Positions 16,274 to 24,528 of a stretch of 51,989 nucleotides of DNA are shown in pieces (positions within the stretch are counted from its first letter, which is position 1; every line of letters starts with the position of its first letter). Under the pieces are notes generated by a model, which saw only the letters and a program-made list of their open reading frames with translations, ran no database searches and was not told the origin of the DNA. Source of the stretch: a virus; the IMG/VR virus record IMGVR_UViG_3300033388_002889, positions 1-51,989 of that record; one strand, written 5' to 3'. The translations under genes and the position numbers were made by a program.

Positions 16274-17955
16274 TTACCTTCACCTCGCGTGTTGTCGTCT
16301 CTGTTTGGGTCTAACTCATCGACAGCTCCCTTCTCAGCTGCACCCTCACCGGCGTCACCTAAATCATCTACGCCTCGAGCTTGGTTAGTGGCTGTTGATT
16401 GTGCTCTGGCTATACGAGCAGCTCTGTCAGCGTGGTCTTTTTTCGCTTGCTCAACTTCACCATCAGGGTACCCTCGAATAGATGATGCTGTCTGGGTGCT
16501 AACTAACCCAGCATCATGATCCTCAATAATGATACTAGGATCAGTAGTGGTGATAGTGGCAGTGTCGATCTCTGTATGGATCTGCTGTAACACAGTTAAG
16601 GACACTTTAGTCCCCACAGTCACTGTTGCCACTTGCTTCATTACTGTTTTTTGATATGTGACTGATGGTACTTTAGTGGCTAATTGCTCTAAATCATTTG
16701 CCTCGTCTCTGCGCTCTGCATCAGTTTTAAGACTGTACTTGGTGGGGTATTTGATTAGTGGTGCGTCACCAGACTCATACATTGCCCACAACTCACCCAC
16801 GACACGCTCGACATGTTCAAGCTCCAATCCAATATATGATAGGCCCGACTCCAGGCCCTTATCATCTTCTTGTTTGGATTCAGCACTCGAACTAATGACA
16901 GACAATGTTAGATTCATCAACATTAGGATTTCGTCTTTCATGTCCTGTTGCTTTTTCATACTAGCAATCAATGGCTCAGATGAAGGATGAATAAATCCTG
17001 GTCGATCAGCCGTCATAGGGTACCTACGTCCTTGGGACACTCCTACACTGATTTCAGGGTCAGCCTGAATACTTGCTGCTTCGGCTGTGCCGTCCTTACC
17101 AACATTCAACACCTGTTTGATCCTTGCCATGTCGGTACGTTGATCAAACTGCTCAGTGTAAAAAGGGTAGTTTGACCTGAAAGCATAATTAATATCTGAG
17201 CTAGCCAAGTTAAGTAAAGCTATTTGGTAATCAGCTACATCAGTCAATAGTGACTGGGTTATCTCTGCAACAACAAAAGGTATCCTTTTAAGTGTGAGTG
17301 TTGTGCCAGTACCTAGATCCACACCATCCTTATCAAACATTTTAACAGTGACACCTGATTGTGTCAGAGTCAAAAGTCTGAATTGAACAGATGTTCCTGT
17401 TACAAGGGATGTTTCTTCATCAAAAGTCTCAATGTTATCTCTCAAGAGTAAAGATGTCAGTTGATTATTTTCAATCCTCCAACTTCGGATATCCTCAGCA
17501 TTGTATTTGTATATGTACGGTCGGACTTTTACAGCGTTATTTAGTGTTGTCGCACCCATGGGCGGCTTGTCGACATAGATACCTACCTTGGCCATGGAGA
17601 GTAACTCAGGTAAGATTTCAACGCCCATGAAAGCATCCATACTATTACCTCGTAAATCGACGCCACCATTAAGACCTGACACAGTATCTCGGTAAGATTG
17701 TGGCCCACCATCTCGAACAATGTCAACCATTCGTTGATAGATAGCGTTTTTAATATTAATAAGAGCCACCTTAGCGTGGGCAGGACAATAAGAAATCTCC
17801 TTACGGTTGTTGAAATCTGTTACTGTTTCCCTGGCACTCATCTTCTTCAAGTATTCTTCAATGAAGTCAGTGCCACCAGCAAAAGTCAAACGAAACTTAG
17901 ACCAGTTATCTACTTGTGCGTCGTAATCCGGATGTGTGATTTGTTGTACTGTCAT
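16270..17955 (-). CDS. Portal protein
   Basis: A 561-residue protein directly after TerL (4-base overlap). Size, position and mixed alpha/beta content fit a portal of the kind paired with gpA-type terminases. Segments include TDFIEEYLKKMSARETVTDF near the N-terminus, YINAEDIRS-like YIYKYNAEDIRSW in the wing, and a helical stem region ending in an acidic, disordered C-terminus. It forms the ring at the packaging vertex. The family was assigned by context more than by motif. Confidence 0.75.
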   Translation of the reverse strand: MTVQQITHPDYDAQVDNWSKFRLTFAGGTDFIEEYLKKMSARETVTDFNNRKEISYCPAHAKVALINIKNAIYQRMVDIVRDGGPQSYRDTVSGLNGGVDLRGNSMDAFMGVEILPELLSMAKVGIYVDKPPMGATTLNNAVKVRPYIYKYNAEDIRSWRIENNQLTSLLLRDNIETFDEETSLVTGTSVQFRLLTLTQSGVTVKMFDKDGVDLGTGTTLTLKRIPFVVAEITQSLLTDVADYQIALLNLASSDINYAFRSNYPFYTEQFDQRTDMARIKQVLNVGKDGTAEAASIQADPEISVGVSQGRRYPMTADRPGFIHPSSEPLIASMKKQQDMKDEILMLMNLTLSVISSSAESKQEDDKGLESGLSYIGLELEHVERVVGELWAMYESGDAPLIKYPTKYSLKTDAERRDEANDLEQLATKVPSVTYQKTVMKQVATVTVGTKVSLTVLQQIHTEIDTATITTTDPSIIIEDHDAGLVSTQTASSIRGYPDGEVEQAKKDHADRAARIARAQSTATNQARGVDDLGDAGEGAAEKGAVDELDPNRDDNTRGEGK

Positions 17956-19592
17956 GTGGGATTCACAATATCGGTGGAGGTTGTTACGTTAACGCCTAAC
18001 GTTAAGGCTATCTCAGAGTAGTTTCTAGCGTGGGCAAAATGATCGGCACCAGTATTAACATAGGAGCCTACAGGGTTGCCTGTTGCATCTTTTTTATATA
18101 CACGAACCAAAGACTTTAAGTGGTCTTTATATTCAATCGGTGTGTCTACAGGCAGTATTGCTTTGCCTCGTATGATTCTTCCTAGTGACATATCTAACCA
18201 AGAGGTTCTATCCACCGTTATTGACTGTTCTTCGTCAGGGTGAACATTGATTTGCTTGCTGCGAGACAGGTTGTTCCCATAAAAACACATTTTAGCAATA
18301 CCGAAGAACCTTGATGCGAACTCAAAAGACTTACGTCTTTCTGGGTTACCATCTATGACAGCAAAATTGACTGCGTACTTTCGCATGTATTCATCTAGTT
18401 CTTCAAAGTGTCTCAACTTAGCTATGCACAGTGTTTTTGGTAACGCCGATAGATTTACATCCACACCTTCACCAGTGCTTGTCCACTGTTCAACAACTAA
18501 GTGGAGCCAAGTACCAACATCGATACCCATTGTGGTGAACCCGTAACCAGTATCGGACATGTGGTATTTTTTAATGCAGTCTTCGATATTAGTGTCAGTG
18601 ACTCGGGCACCTTTTACTACATGAGTTAATCCTAGCTTACTATTATAAAATTCTTGCTCGTCTGTTGCATTTGTTTGTGAGTTAAGGTAACTCACAGCTA
18701 GCTCGTAAGGCTTTATCGTATTTGAATACAGTTGATTAATGTGAAAACCAACCGACATTCGGTCTGTGTAGGATTCTACCCACTGTGTGTTTTCTAAAGA
18801 AAGCCAGTTAGGCTTCTCACTATGATCTAGAAGACCTTTACACTCTTTACAAATTAAGTAACTGTCTTTGATTTTTATATCTAACTCACTGTCTGCTGTA
18901 ATAACTAAGCACTCAGGGAATGTAAGTTCAGTAAGCCTAGAACACCTAGGACACTTGAAAAAGAAATGATTTTGACTACTGCCTTTGTAGTATTTATTGA
19001 CACCATAATTGTCTATGGTGGGCGTAGACAACATGAAAGCTTCTTTCTCAAGCTGCCCACTACTTCGCTCGAAAGCTAACACAATGTTGTCTTGAATCAT
19101 CTCATCGACTTCATCAAAAATAAGTAAGCCAGCAGGTAGAGATTTAAGTTGCGATCTTGACCTGGAACCTCGCACGTACAAGTTACAGTTACCTGCTCGT
19201 TTGTGCCCGATGTTTTGTACATCGGAAAACATGTTACTTAAATGACTAGACATTTCTAGTGCCGGATCAAACCTAGCAGTACTAAAATCCCCTGCGTCTG
19301 GGGTTGTCGCAGGCAAAACATATAAGACACTTTTACCTTCAATGTCGATGGCGTAAAATGATTTATTTAACGCTACCTCGGTAAAGCCCATCTGGGCACT
19401 TTTCTGACCAATAGTTAAATCTGCCTGTGTGTCGTGAATCAGTTTTAACCAGGGGTGGTATTTAAAACTCCACAATCCAGGAAAGGGCGACCCCATCATT
19501 CTGTACATCTGTGTCCACTTAGAGCAGGAGTTGATTGATTTTCGCTGCAACCCTTCTGCTATTCGTGTAGCTATTAATTTACTCAGCTTCAT
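17952..19592 (-). CDS. Terminase large subunit, lambda gpA-like
   Basis: A 546-residue protein with the gpA-type terminase plan. The ATPase has a deviant Walker A (GQKSAQMGFTE, about residues 57-67), Walker B LLIFDEVDEM (about 151-160) and a coupling motif near MLSTPT. A zinc-like insertion has CPRC and CKEC pairs (about 211-250). The nuclease begins at MGIDVGTW (about 353-360), with the usual catalytic Asp. It packages DNA into proheads with TerS. The ATG overlaps the end of TerS and has only a weak ribosome site, so translation is probably coupled. Confidence 0.9.
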   Translation of the reverse strand: MKLSKLIATRIAEGLQRKSINSCSKWTQMYRMMGSPFPGLWSFKYHPWLKLIHDTQADLTIGQKSAQMGFTEVALNKSFYAIDIEGKSVLYVLPATTPDAGDFSTARFDPALEMSSHLSNMFSDVQNIGHKRAGNCNLYVRGSRSRSQLKSLPAGLLIFDEVDEMIQDNIVLAFERSSGQLEKEAFMLSTPTIDNYGVNKYYKGSSQNHFFFKCPRCSRLTELTFPECLVITADSELDIKIKDSYLICKECKGLLDHSEKPNWLSLENTQWVESYTDRMSVGFHINQLYSNTIKPYELAVSYLNSQTNATDEQEFYNSKLGLTHVVKGARVTDTNIEDCIKKYHMSDTGYGFTTMGIDVGTWLHLVVEQWTSTGEGVDVNLSALPKTLCIAKLRHFEELDEYMRKYAVNFAVIDGNPERRKSFEFASRFFGIAKMCFYGNNLSRSKQINVHPDEEQSITVDRTSWLDMSLGRIIRGKAILPVDTPIEYKDHLKSLVRVYKKDATGNPVGSYVNTGADHFAHARNYSEIALTLGVNVTTSTDIVNPT

Positions 19593-20130
19593 CCGTTAAC
19601 TCAGCCAGAATCTGGTTACTGATCGACTCTAAGGTTTTTACGTCCGGCACATTGTTAGAAACAATACTGATTACGTTTGTAGCAAAAGCAAGTAATTGAT
19701 TCTTGTCTAGATGCTGACCCATTGACGCCTCAAGTTTGTGACAAGAATTAACTACTTTGTCAATTTTAAGAACCAACTCACCTATCGGTCCCGACCAGAG
19801 AAGTAAGTCTGTTGTGTCTTGACATTGATTCAATCTGTCTTCCAACATCATACGTAAAATAGCAACTTCATCTCTCAACGATTTTAAGACTGGTGAGGTT
19901 GCGTGTTTTTCAAGACGTGCCTGGAACCTAGTTAACTGATAGTTACGTAATGACTGTTTGTCCTGTGATTGGATTTGAGCGTTACCACCGTGTACCATAC
20001 ATACTGTACATTCCTCTGCTGCCTTATTATTACACTGACCATGTTTTGTTCGTGCTGTGCAGCGATTTGGGTCATCCTCTTCACACTTGTGGATATTTTC
20101 TGCCATTTGTTGAGTACACTCCGTTGACAT
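19579..20130 (-). CDS. Terminase small subunit-like protein
   Basis: A 183-residue protein directly upstream of TerL, with a 14-base overlap. An N-terminal Cys/His cluster (RCTARTKHGQCNNKAAEECT and CMVHGG) is followed by RNYQLTRFQARLEKHATSP and KSLRDEVAILRMMLEDRLNQ, a combination seen in phage TerS-type proteins. The helical rest suits ring assembly. It would bind the packaging start site. A second ATG at 20106 has a better GGAG, but the longer start keeps all conserved parts. Confidence 0.7.
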   Translation of the reverse strand: MSTECTQQMAENIHKCEEDDPNRCTARTKHGQCNNKAAEECTVCMVHGGNAQIQSQDKQSLRNYQLTRFQARLEKHATSPVLKSLRDEVAILRMMLEDRLNQCQDTTDLLLWSGPIGELVLKIDKVVNSCHKLEASMGQHLDKNQLLAFATNVISIVSNNVPDVKTLESISNQILAELTDEAE

Positions 20131-20149
20131 GATTTAGTAATTCAGATAA

Positions 20150-20200
20150 AAGTCTCTTTATACTATAATAGTGGAATATTGAAAAAATTAAAATTTTATT
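20150..20200 (-). promoter_or_regulatory. Candidate promoter for the virion operon
   Basis: On the minus strand TTTTAA and TATTAT are separated by 17 bases about 40-70 bases before the TerS start, inside a very AT-rich stretch. The -35 element is a poor match to TTGACA, so this is only a weak sigma-70-type candidate, or one read by the phage's own sigma-like factor. Confidence 0.3.
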
Positions 20201-20240
20201 TTATTTATTTTAGTTTGTCAAGATAGTGTACCCGAAACTA

Positions 20241-20343
20241 GATTTTAAAAATTGAGATTTTAAAAATTGAGATTTTAAAAATTGAATCACTTGTTGGTTC
20301 CAGATAAAAAAATTGAGAACAGTGCCTAGATAAAAAAAATTGA
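20241..20343. repeat. 15-bp AT-rich iterons (GATTTTAAAAATTGA), five copies
   Basis: Three perfect back-to-back copies of GATTTTAAAAATTGA occupy 20241-20285. Two degenerate copies (GATAAAAAAATTGA) lie at 20303-20316 and 20329-20343. The set is non-coding and lies upstream of the virion operon. AT-rich iterons of this kind can be protein-binding sites or DNA-unwinding elements. Confidence 0.9.
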
Positions 20344-20393
20344 GTATCGCGTGTCGGTGCCAGGTGGTGGGTTGTAACATACTGAAAACATTA

Positions 20394-20602
<209 letters not shown>

Positions 20603-20738
20603 CGTTTCACCCAAGGTGGGTACTTTTTACCCACTGTAAGGCATTGATATTGTTACACAAAATCTATTTAGGTAATGATATCAGCAACTTACAGGCTGGA
20701 TACTTTGTATCCAAGTGAGTAAAAAGTATACAGGCACT

Positions 20739-20840
20739 ATGCAGGTAGTGATAAACAGTAGAAAAAAGAATAGTAAAGATATCAACAACTTAGCTCTGAA
20801 CATAAAATCATTGGCACAGTTGGCACGGGGGCTGCATTAA
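20739..20840 (+). CDS. Possible 33-residue peptide
   Basis: ATG at 20739 with AGG five bases upstream; it reads MQVVINSRKKNSKDINNLAL and continues to a TAA at 20838-20840. The product would be basic and helical. Only the start context and lack of any other gene here support it. Confidence 0.22.
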   Translation: MQVVINSRKKNSKDINNLALNIKSLAQLARGLH

Positions 20841-20918
20841 CTAGAAGCAAGAAGACGTTGCTTGTTCTTTGACATAAGCCAGGACACTGGTGGTAGGCCG
20901 TGCAGAGCCTATCTATAT

Positions 20919-21139
20919 GATAATTAGTATCGGTATGGTGCCAACATTTATGTATATTAACAATATGTATTTTGCAACTATCCTTGAAGCTATACAATTT
21001 TTATGGAGGCGTGACCATGACGAAAAGAGAGAAAATACACATCTACATGTTGAGTCCTATCTATTGGCGTCTAACTGTTCATCAAAGACTAAAACTTATT
21101 AACTCCTGATAACATGGCACCATACCGATACTAATTATC
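20919..21139. repeat. Perfect 25-bp inverted repeat pair
   Basis: The arms are 20919-20943 and 21115-21139, exact reverse complements over 25 bases (left arm starts GATAATTAGTATCGG and ends GGTGCCA). They enclose 171 bases carrying a small ORF with a strong ribosome site. The right arm ends 46 bases before the ParB-like ATG. No target-site duplication flanks the arms. It could be a paired operator for the neighbouring ParB-like protein, an RNA stem, or a tiny non-autonomous mobile element. Confidence 0.93.
21017..21109 (+). CDS. Possible 30-residue peptide inside the inverted repeat
   Basis: The ATG at 21017 follows TATGGAGGCGTGACC, a perfect GGAGG at good spacing. It reads MTKREKIHIYMLSPIYWRLT and stops at TGA 21107-21109, just before the right repeat arm. 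It would be a basic peptide with a Tyr/Trp-rich centre. A leader peptide or a small regulator are both possible. Confidence 0.4.
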   Translation: MTKREKIHIYMLSPIYWRLTVHQRLKLINS

Positions 21140-21185
21140 TTTAAGTGTTTTACTGTGACTATTGCCCATAAAAAAGGTAATTATC

Positions 21186-22280
21186 ATGGAAAAAACAATA
21201 ACAAAAAACGTACCACTTGTAGAACTTACCCTTGAAGAGAATGTCCGCTTACCTCAAGACAATACCACATTGTCTCAAGACATCGAGGCGCGTGGCCTCA
21301 CTACCCGGCCACTGGTTTGGGATCGTGACGGAACATTGGTCATATTGCGGGGGCATCGTAGGACAGACGCTTTACGTTTGTTTGACCAACGTAACCCGGC
21401 TGAATTCGCGATCATGTTTCCAAAAGGTATTGCAGTTGACGTAGTTAAAAACATTACATCTAACCGTGCTGCCGATCTTAAAGTTGATCACGGAAATGAG
21501 AGGGGTCTTGATCATCCTCATGAGTTACAGATGTCAGCTAGCATGTTATTTAATGCAGACAAGTCTGAAAAGGATGTTGCAATACAGTTAGCCGGATTAA
21601 TGGATCGGTTACATCCTATGAAAGCTACAGCCCGTCTTGAATATGACAGGTTGCAAGATCTTTGTAATGGTCTGGAAGGTGATTCTTTTGTCATTGCTCG
21701 GAATACGGCTGATGTCTACTTGCTCAAGTATAGACGTGGTTTGGTTCAAGGCTTGAACAATGCCCATCGTTGCCCTGAGATTGTAATGGCGGCGCTGTGG
21801 TCTAAGGCTACAGGCAAGAACCCAGACGGCTACACGGGCAAGCGGTTAATTTCATTGACAGGTAATAACGTTACTGCCTTACTTAAAGCGTACAACATCG
21901 ACCTTGAAATTCAGGACGGTGGTGTATCTAAGTACAGCCGTATTATGCCAGGGCCTGCTTTTTGGGAGGCATGGGAAAAGATCGACCAAGCCAACATCAA
22001 GCGTGAAGAAAACAAGAAAAATGGTACACCTGCTGCAAAAAGTAAAAGTTCCAAAGACTTAACAGAAGAAGCTGGTCAATGGAACAGTACACTTGCAAGA
22101 AGACTTTGCTTGTACCATGCTGGCGACAAAGCACAGAAAGACGGTCTGATTGATCTTGACCGGGCGGCTTTGTTCACAGAGATCATGAAAGAAAAAGCGC
22201 CCGAAACATGGGCAGTGTTTGTTACTGAGGCTGAAAACCTCATTAAGATGCAAATTGAAGCCAGCACCGAAACAGTATAG
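21186..22280 (+). CDS. ParB-like nuclease/DNA-binding domain protein
   Basis: A 364-residue protein. The start chosen is ATG 21186, because AAAAAGG lies just upstream and the earlier TTG has no site. NVPLVELTLEENVRLPQDNT, LSQDIEARGLTTRPLVW and VILRGHRRTDALRLF are the first three motifs of the ParB/Spo0J N-terminal domain, with the GHRR box at about residues 50-53. The rest is helical and ends without a known domain. In phages such proteins bind DNA or act as nucleases. It leads a three-gene plus-strand operon next to the 25-bp inverted repeat, which is a natural candidate target. Confidence 0.8.
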   Translation: MEKTITKNVPLVELTLEENVRLPQDNTTLSQDIEARGLTTRPLVWDRDGTLVILRGHRRTDALRLFDQRNPAEFAIMFPKGIAVDVVKNITSNRAADLKVDHGNERGLDHPHELQMSASMLFNADKSEKDVAIQLAGLMDRLHPMKATARLEYDRLQDLCNGLEGDSFVIARNTADVYLLKYRRGLVQGLNNAHRCPEIVMAALWSKATGKNPDGYTGKRLISLTGNNVTALLKAYNIDLEIQDGGVSKYSRIMPGPAFWEAWEKIDQANIKREENKKNGTPAAKSKSSKDLTEEAGQWNSTLARRLCLYHAGDKAQKDGLIDLDRAALFTEIMKEKAPETWAVFVTEAENLIKMQIEASTETV

Positions 22281-22353
22281 TAAATAGTAGCATAAATATT
22301 AATTGGTAATAGTCACAGTAAAACACTTAACAAACAAACCATAGGAGAAAACG

Positions 22354-22593
22354 ATGATATCAGGAATGTTAATTTTAGAAGACACAACAATCAATTTTAC
22401 ACAAGCGGAAAAGGGGATTAACGTGACAATTAATGACACGTTCAGTCGCCAAATTGAGGTATTGGAAAATGTGCCGTTGGATAAATTCACTAAGGCGCTA
22501 GCTATCGCCGTTCACGTTGACGGTATGCCAGACCACAAAAAAGACTATGAGGATGCCGAGTCCATCCAAGGCAAAATAAGGTGGATACCGTAA
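22354..22593 (+). CDS. Small protein of unknown function
   Basis: A 79-residue acidic protein (MISGMLILEDTTINFTQ...) with a GGAG at 22344. The 21 bases up to the start (22337-22357) are identical to those before the next gene (22640-22660), so the two share a copied translation start. No family recognised. Confidence 0.55.
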   Translation: MISGMLILEDTTINFTQAEKGINVTINDTFSRQIEVLENVPLDKFTKALAIAVHVDGMPDHKKDYEDAESIQGKIRWIP

Positions 22594-22616
22594 CCAAAAT
22601 AAGGTAACTAAAAATG

Positions 22617-22636
22617 GCCCATGCTTAGGCGTGGGC
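22617..22636 (+). terminator. Hairpin between two plus-strand genes
   Basis: An 8-bp stem GCCCATGC/GCGTGGGC (one G-T pair) with a TTAG loop, 24 bases after a stop. There is no T-run, so it is more likely an mRNA stability or attenuation element than a full terminator. Confidence 0.4.
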
Positions 22637-22656
22637 TGCAACCATAGGAGAAAACG

Positions 22657-23151
22657 ATGACTAAATTTACAGTGAGTAAGGGCGGGGTGCCTTTAGGTAA
22701 AGAGTTTTATACTTGGAATGAAAGAAGGCGAACATTCCGATCAAATGTAGATGGGTTAGTACTGGACTTTTCTGCCGTACACGACTGTATTATTATAGTA
22801 CATTGTGGATGTACTATAATAGTTGGGGATCGATGTGTTATTAATGTGGGACACTGTGGCTCTATTAGAACAGGTGACGGTTGTTACATTGTGGTTGGTG
22901 ACGGTTGCAACATTGTGGCTGGTGACGGTTGCGACATCAAGACAAGTAGTCTTTGCTCGATAAATATGGGATACAGTGGTACTTGTTACGCGGACAACCG
23001 TTGTCAGATTAACGCGCACCACAATAGCGTTATTAAAACGGGGGGACGTTGCGTGGTGGTTAGAGAAGATATTTTTGAGACTATAATACTTAAAGATGCC
23101 AGCCACATTAAATTAGATAGTCGCGGGGTGCCTGGTTACGAAGAAATTTAA
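22657..23151 (+). CDS. Octapeptide-repeat, beta-helix-like protein
   Basis: A 164-residue protein. From about residue 47 to 130 an eight-residue period with a Cys recurs: GDRCVINV, GHCGSIRT, GDGCYIVV, GDGCNIVA, GDGCDIKT and so on. An 8-residue period with alternating hydrophobics is typical of stacked-strand solenoids, as in ice-nucleation-type proteins. The C-terminal segment VVVREDIFETIIL closes the repeats, as in related phage proteins seen before. The high Cys content is unusual and may mean metal binding or Cys stacking. The function is unknown. Confidence 0.65.
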   Translation: MTKFTVSKGGVPLGKEFYTWNERRRTFRSNVDGLVLDFSAVHDCIIIVHCGCTIIVGDRCVINVGHCGSIRTGDGCYIVVGDGCNIVAGDGCDIKTSSLCSINMGYSGTCYADNRCQINAHHNSVIKTGGRCVVVREDIFETIILKDASHIKLDSRGVPGYEEI

Positions 23152-23172
23152 CCAAAAAACAGCCTAAAAGTA

Positions 23173-23201
23173 GCCCATATCTGACCAGATATGGGCCTTT
23201 T
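23173..23201 (+). terminator. Rho-independent terminator of the ParB-like operon
   Basis: A perfect 10-bp stem GCCCATATCT / AGATATGGGC with loop GACC, then CCTTTTC. It lies 21 bases after the last plus-strand gene. It is the clearest intrinsic terminator in the window. Confidence 0.85.
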
Positions 23202-23973
23202 CACGTTCAAGAGCTTAAAATAACCCGTATTTTGATGCCTTTTACACAAAACACTTTCTACAAGTTGTAAACCCTAGCACTTTTGACTACAAATAACGCG
23301 CGAGCGTGGCGGGTGCGATTTGTAACACGGCACCAAGAACAAATGTGCGACAACCTTACACGACACATGCGAGGAATGTGCAACAACCTAGTAGGCAAGT
23401 TAAATGTGCAACACACTGTACCAACAACCAACAACCAACAACCTTACACTCAAATCAAATGTAACAAGTAAATTGATTCCGCTTCCTTGACAAGCTTTAC
23501 CAAAATATCAGTCAGTGTCGGTTTTCTTAAATGGTTGTTTTTACGTACTTTTTGGCTCGTTCTTACTCATTTTTTTTGGCAAGTTGAAAAAATGTAATAA
23601 TTCCGTTAACTTACTCTTTCTCTGACTGACTGTTTCTACCTATAGCAGTGGAAAAAAAAAGAAGTAGTGTAAGTATATATATACAGCACTTGAAAAACTG
23701 TCAGTCAGTGAAATGGTAAGTTGTTGAAATTGTTACGTTTTCCCATTTAGACCAAAAAAAGTAGTAGGAGCCGGGTAACAGGACAAACCCCAGGTAATTA
23801 GGGCCGTGAAGGTGTCAAATGTGAGTTTTAAGCGATATTTAGCACTGGCAGGGTTACAGGTATGTTCAAAAAACAAGGCACCTCCAAGGCAAGAAAGCTC
23901 AAAAAGCATGTAGAAACAGCTATTTAGGCCACATACTTAAAGTAAACTATTCTTGCCAAGGAAGTGGAATCAA
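23202..23973. other. Gene-free region, candidate replication origin
   Basis: About 770 bases lying between two converging operons, with no convincing gene. It holds three imperfect copies of AATGTGCRACAAC (near 23342, 23377, 23403), a CAACCTTACAC pair (near 23351 and 23441), (CCAACAA)n, long A and T tracts, a 12-bp palindrome GTATATATATAC (23673-23684), repeated (TCAG)n motifs at 23508, 23622 and 23699, and a long imperfect inverted repeat (23468-23494 / 23952-23977). Iterons plus an AT-rich tract are the usual origin signature. A 21-codon ORF at 23862 is too weak to call. Confidence 0.5.
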
Positions 23974-23977
23974 TTAC
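23468..23977. repeat. Imperfect 26/27-bp inverted repeat flanking the gene-free region
   Basis: Arms 23468-23494 and 23952-23977 match as reverse complements with one indel and two mismatches (core ATTGATTCC and CTTCCTTG). They bound about 460 bases of non-coding DNA; the right arm overlaps the last codons of the gene at 23974. Confidence 0.85.
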
Positions 23978-24285
23978 TTATTGAAATCTAAAGGCTTCAC
24001 CTCAGGCTTCACCTCAGGCTTCACCTCAGGCTTCACCTCAGGCTTCACCTCAGGTTCAGGCTCCAAAGGTTCCGCGACAATCAAGGACACCGATTCAATC
24101 CGGTTAATACATAAATCTGAAACACCGGCAGACTTTTTCAACATGCCGTCAACAATCACTCCGCCGTCACACAATACAGGTAAGCTGTTGATCACACCAT
24201 TTAAATCCTGTGTAGTCATTTTCCGACCCACAACCTCCCACAAACTCAGTAAAAACTTTCTTGTTGCTACTTTTTCTAGATTCAT
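23974..24285 (-). CDS. Protein with (PEVK)n tail
   Basis: A 103-residue protein. The start at 24285 is chosen because it overlaps the stop of the upstream gene (TGATG); the longer frame has no ribosome site. The body is unremarkable. The C-terminus is a five-fold Pro-Glu-Val-Lys repeat, encoded by a 12-bp tandem array (GGCTTCACCTCA on the plus strand, 23993-24052). Such Pro/charged arrays form extended, TonB-like spacers. Function unknown. Confidence 0.55.
   Translation of the reverse strand: MNLEKVATRKFLLSLWEVVGRKMTTQDLNGVINSLPVLCDGGVIVDGMLKKSAGVSDLCINRIESVSLIVAEPLEPEPEVKPEVKPEVKPEVKPEVKPLDFNK
23993..24052. repeat. 12-bp tandem repeat (GGCTTCACCTCA)x5
   Basis: Five perfect copies, encoding (PEVK)n on the minus strand. 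No synonymous changes, so recent expansion. Confidence 0.92.
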
Positions 24286-24506
24286 CAATCGTCCTCTGTT
24301 AAATTTAAACAGTAAGCTCGCCCTTGACGGGTACAAAGCCTGCCATCTTCTTTCCAGGTAAAAATGTAGTCACAATCATACCCGGCTTCTCTACTTAGCA
24401 CAAGGTCGGCACCCGATTGCCTTAATATCTTGCTTGCACGTTTTCGCACAGTCACCATACTTCCTCCACGGTACGGTAAGTAAATTCTCGGGAAATCATC
24501 TATCAT
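24285..24506 (-). CDS. Small protein of unknown function
   Basis: From ATG 24506 the protein has 73 residues (MIDDFPRIYLPYRGG...). The longer frame would overlap the reductase by over 100 bases, so this start, 23 bases after the reductase stop, is preferred, though no ribosome site at ideal spacing precedes it. The Arg/Lys-rich centre (MVTVRKRASKILRQSG) could bind nucleic acid. No family recognised. Confidence 0.45.
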   Translation of the reverse strand: MIDDFPRIYLPYRGGSMVTVRKRASKILRQSGADLVLSREAGYDCDYIFTWKEDGRLCTRQGRAYCLNLTEDD

Positions 24507-24528
24507 TATAGTGTAATTTTTCGCACCT

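Noticed and set aside
20890-21102. Plus-strand 70-codon ORF through the inverted repeat
   Set aside because: It runs through the repeat arm without a ribosome site; the 30-codon frame at 21017 has a perfect GGAGG and is the better candidate.
20919-21139. Insertion sequence ends
   Set aside because: No transposase and no flanking target duplication; kept as an inverted repeat of unknown role.
22756-23106. Minus-strand 116-codon ORF opposite the octapeptide-repeat gene
   Set aside because: A mirror frame of the repeat gene, Thr-rich only because the repeat codons read so in reverse; no ribosome site.
23862-23927. 21-codon ORF (MFKKQGTSKARKLKKHVETA plus one residue) in the gene-free region
   Set aside because: Ribosome site is weak and the length is too short to separate from chance.
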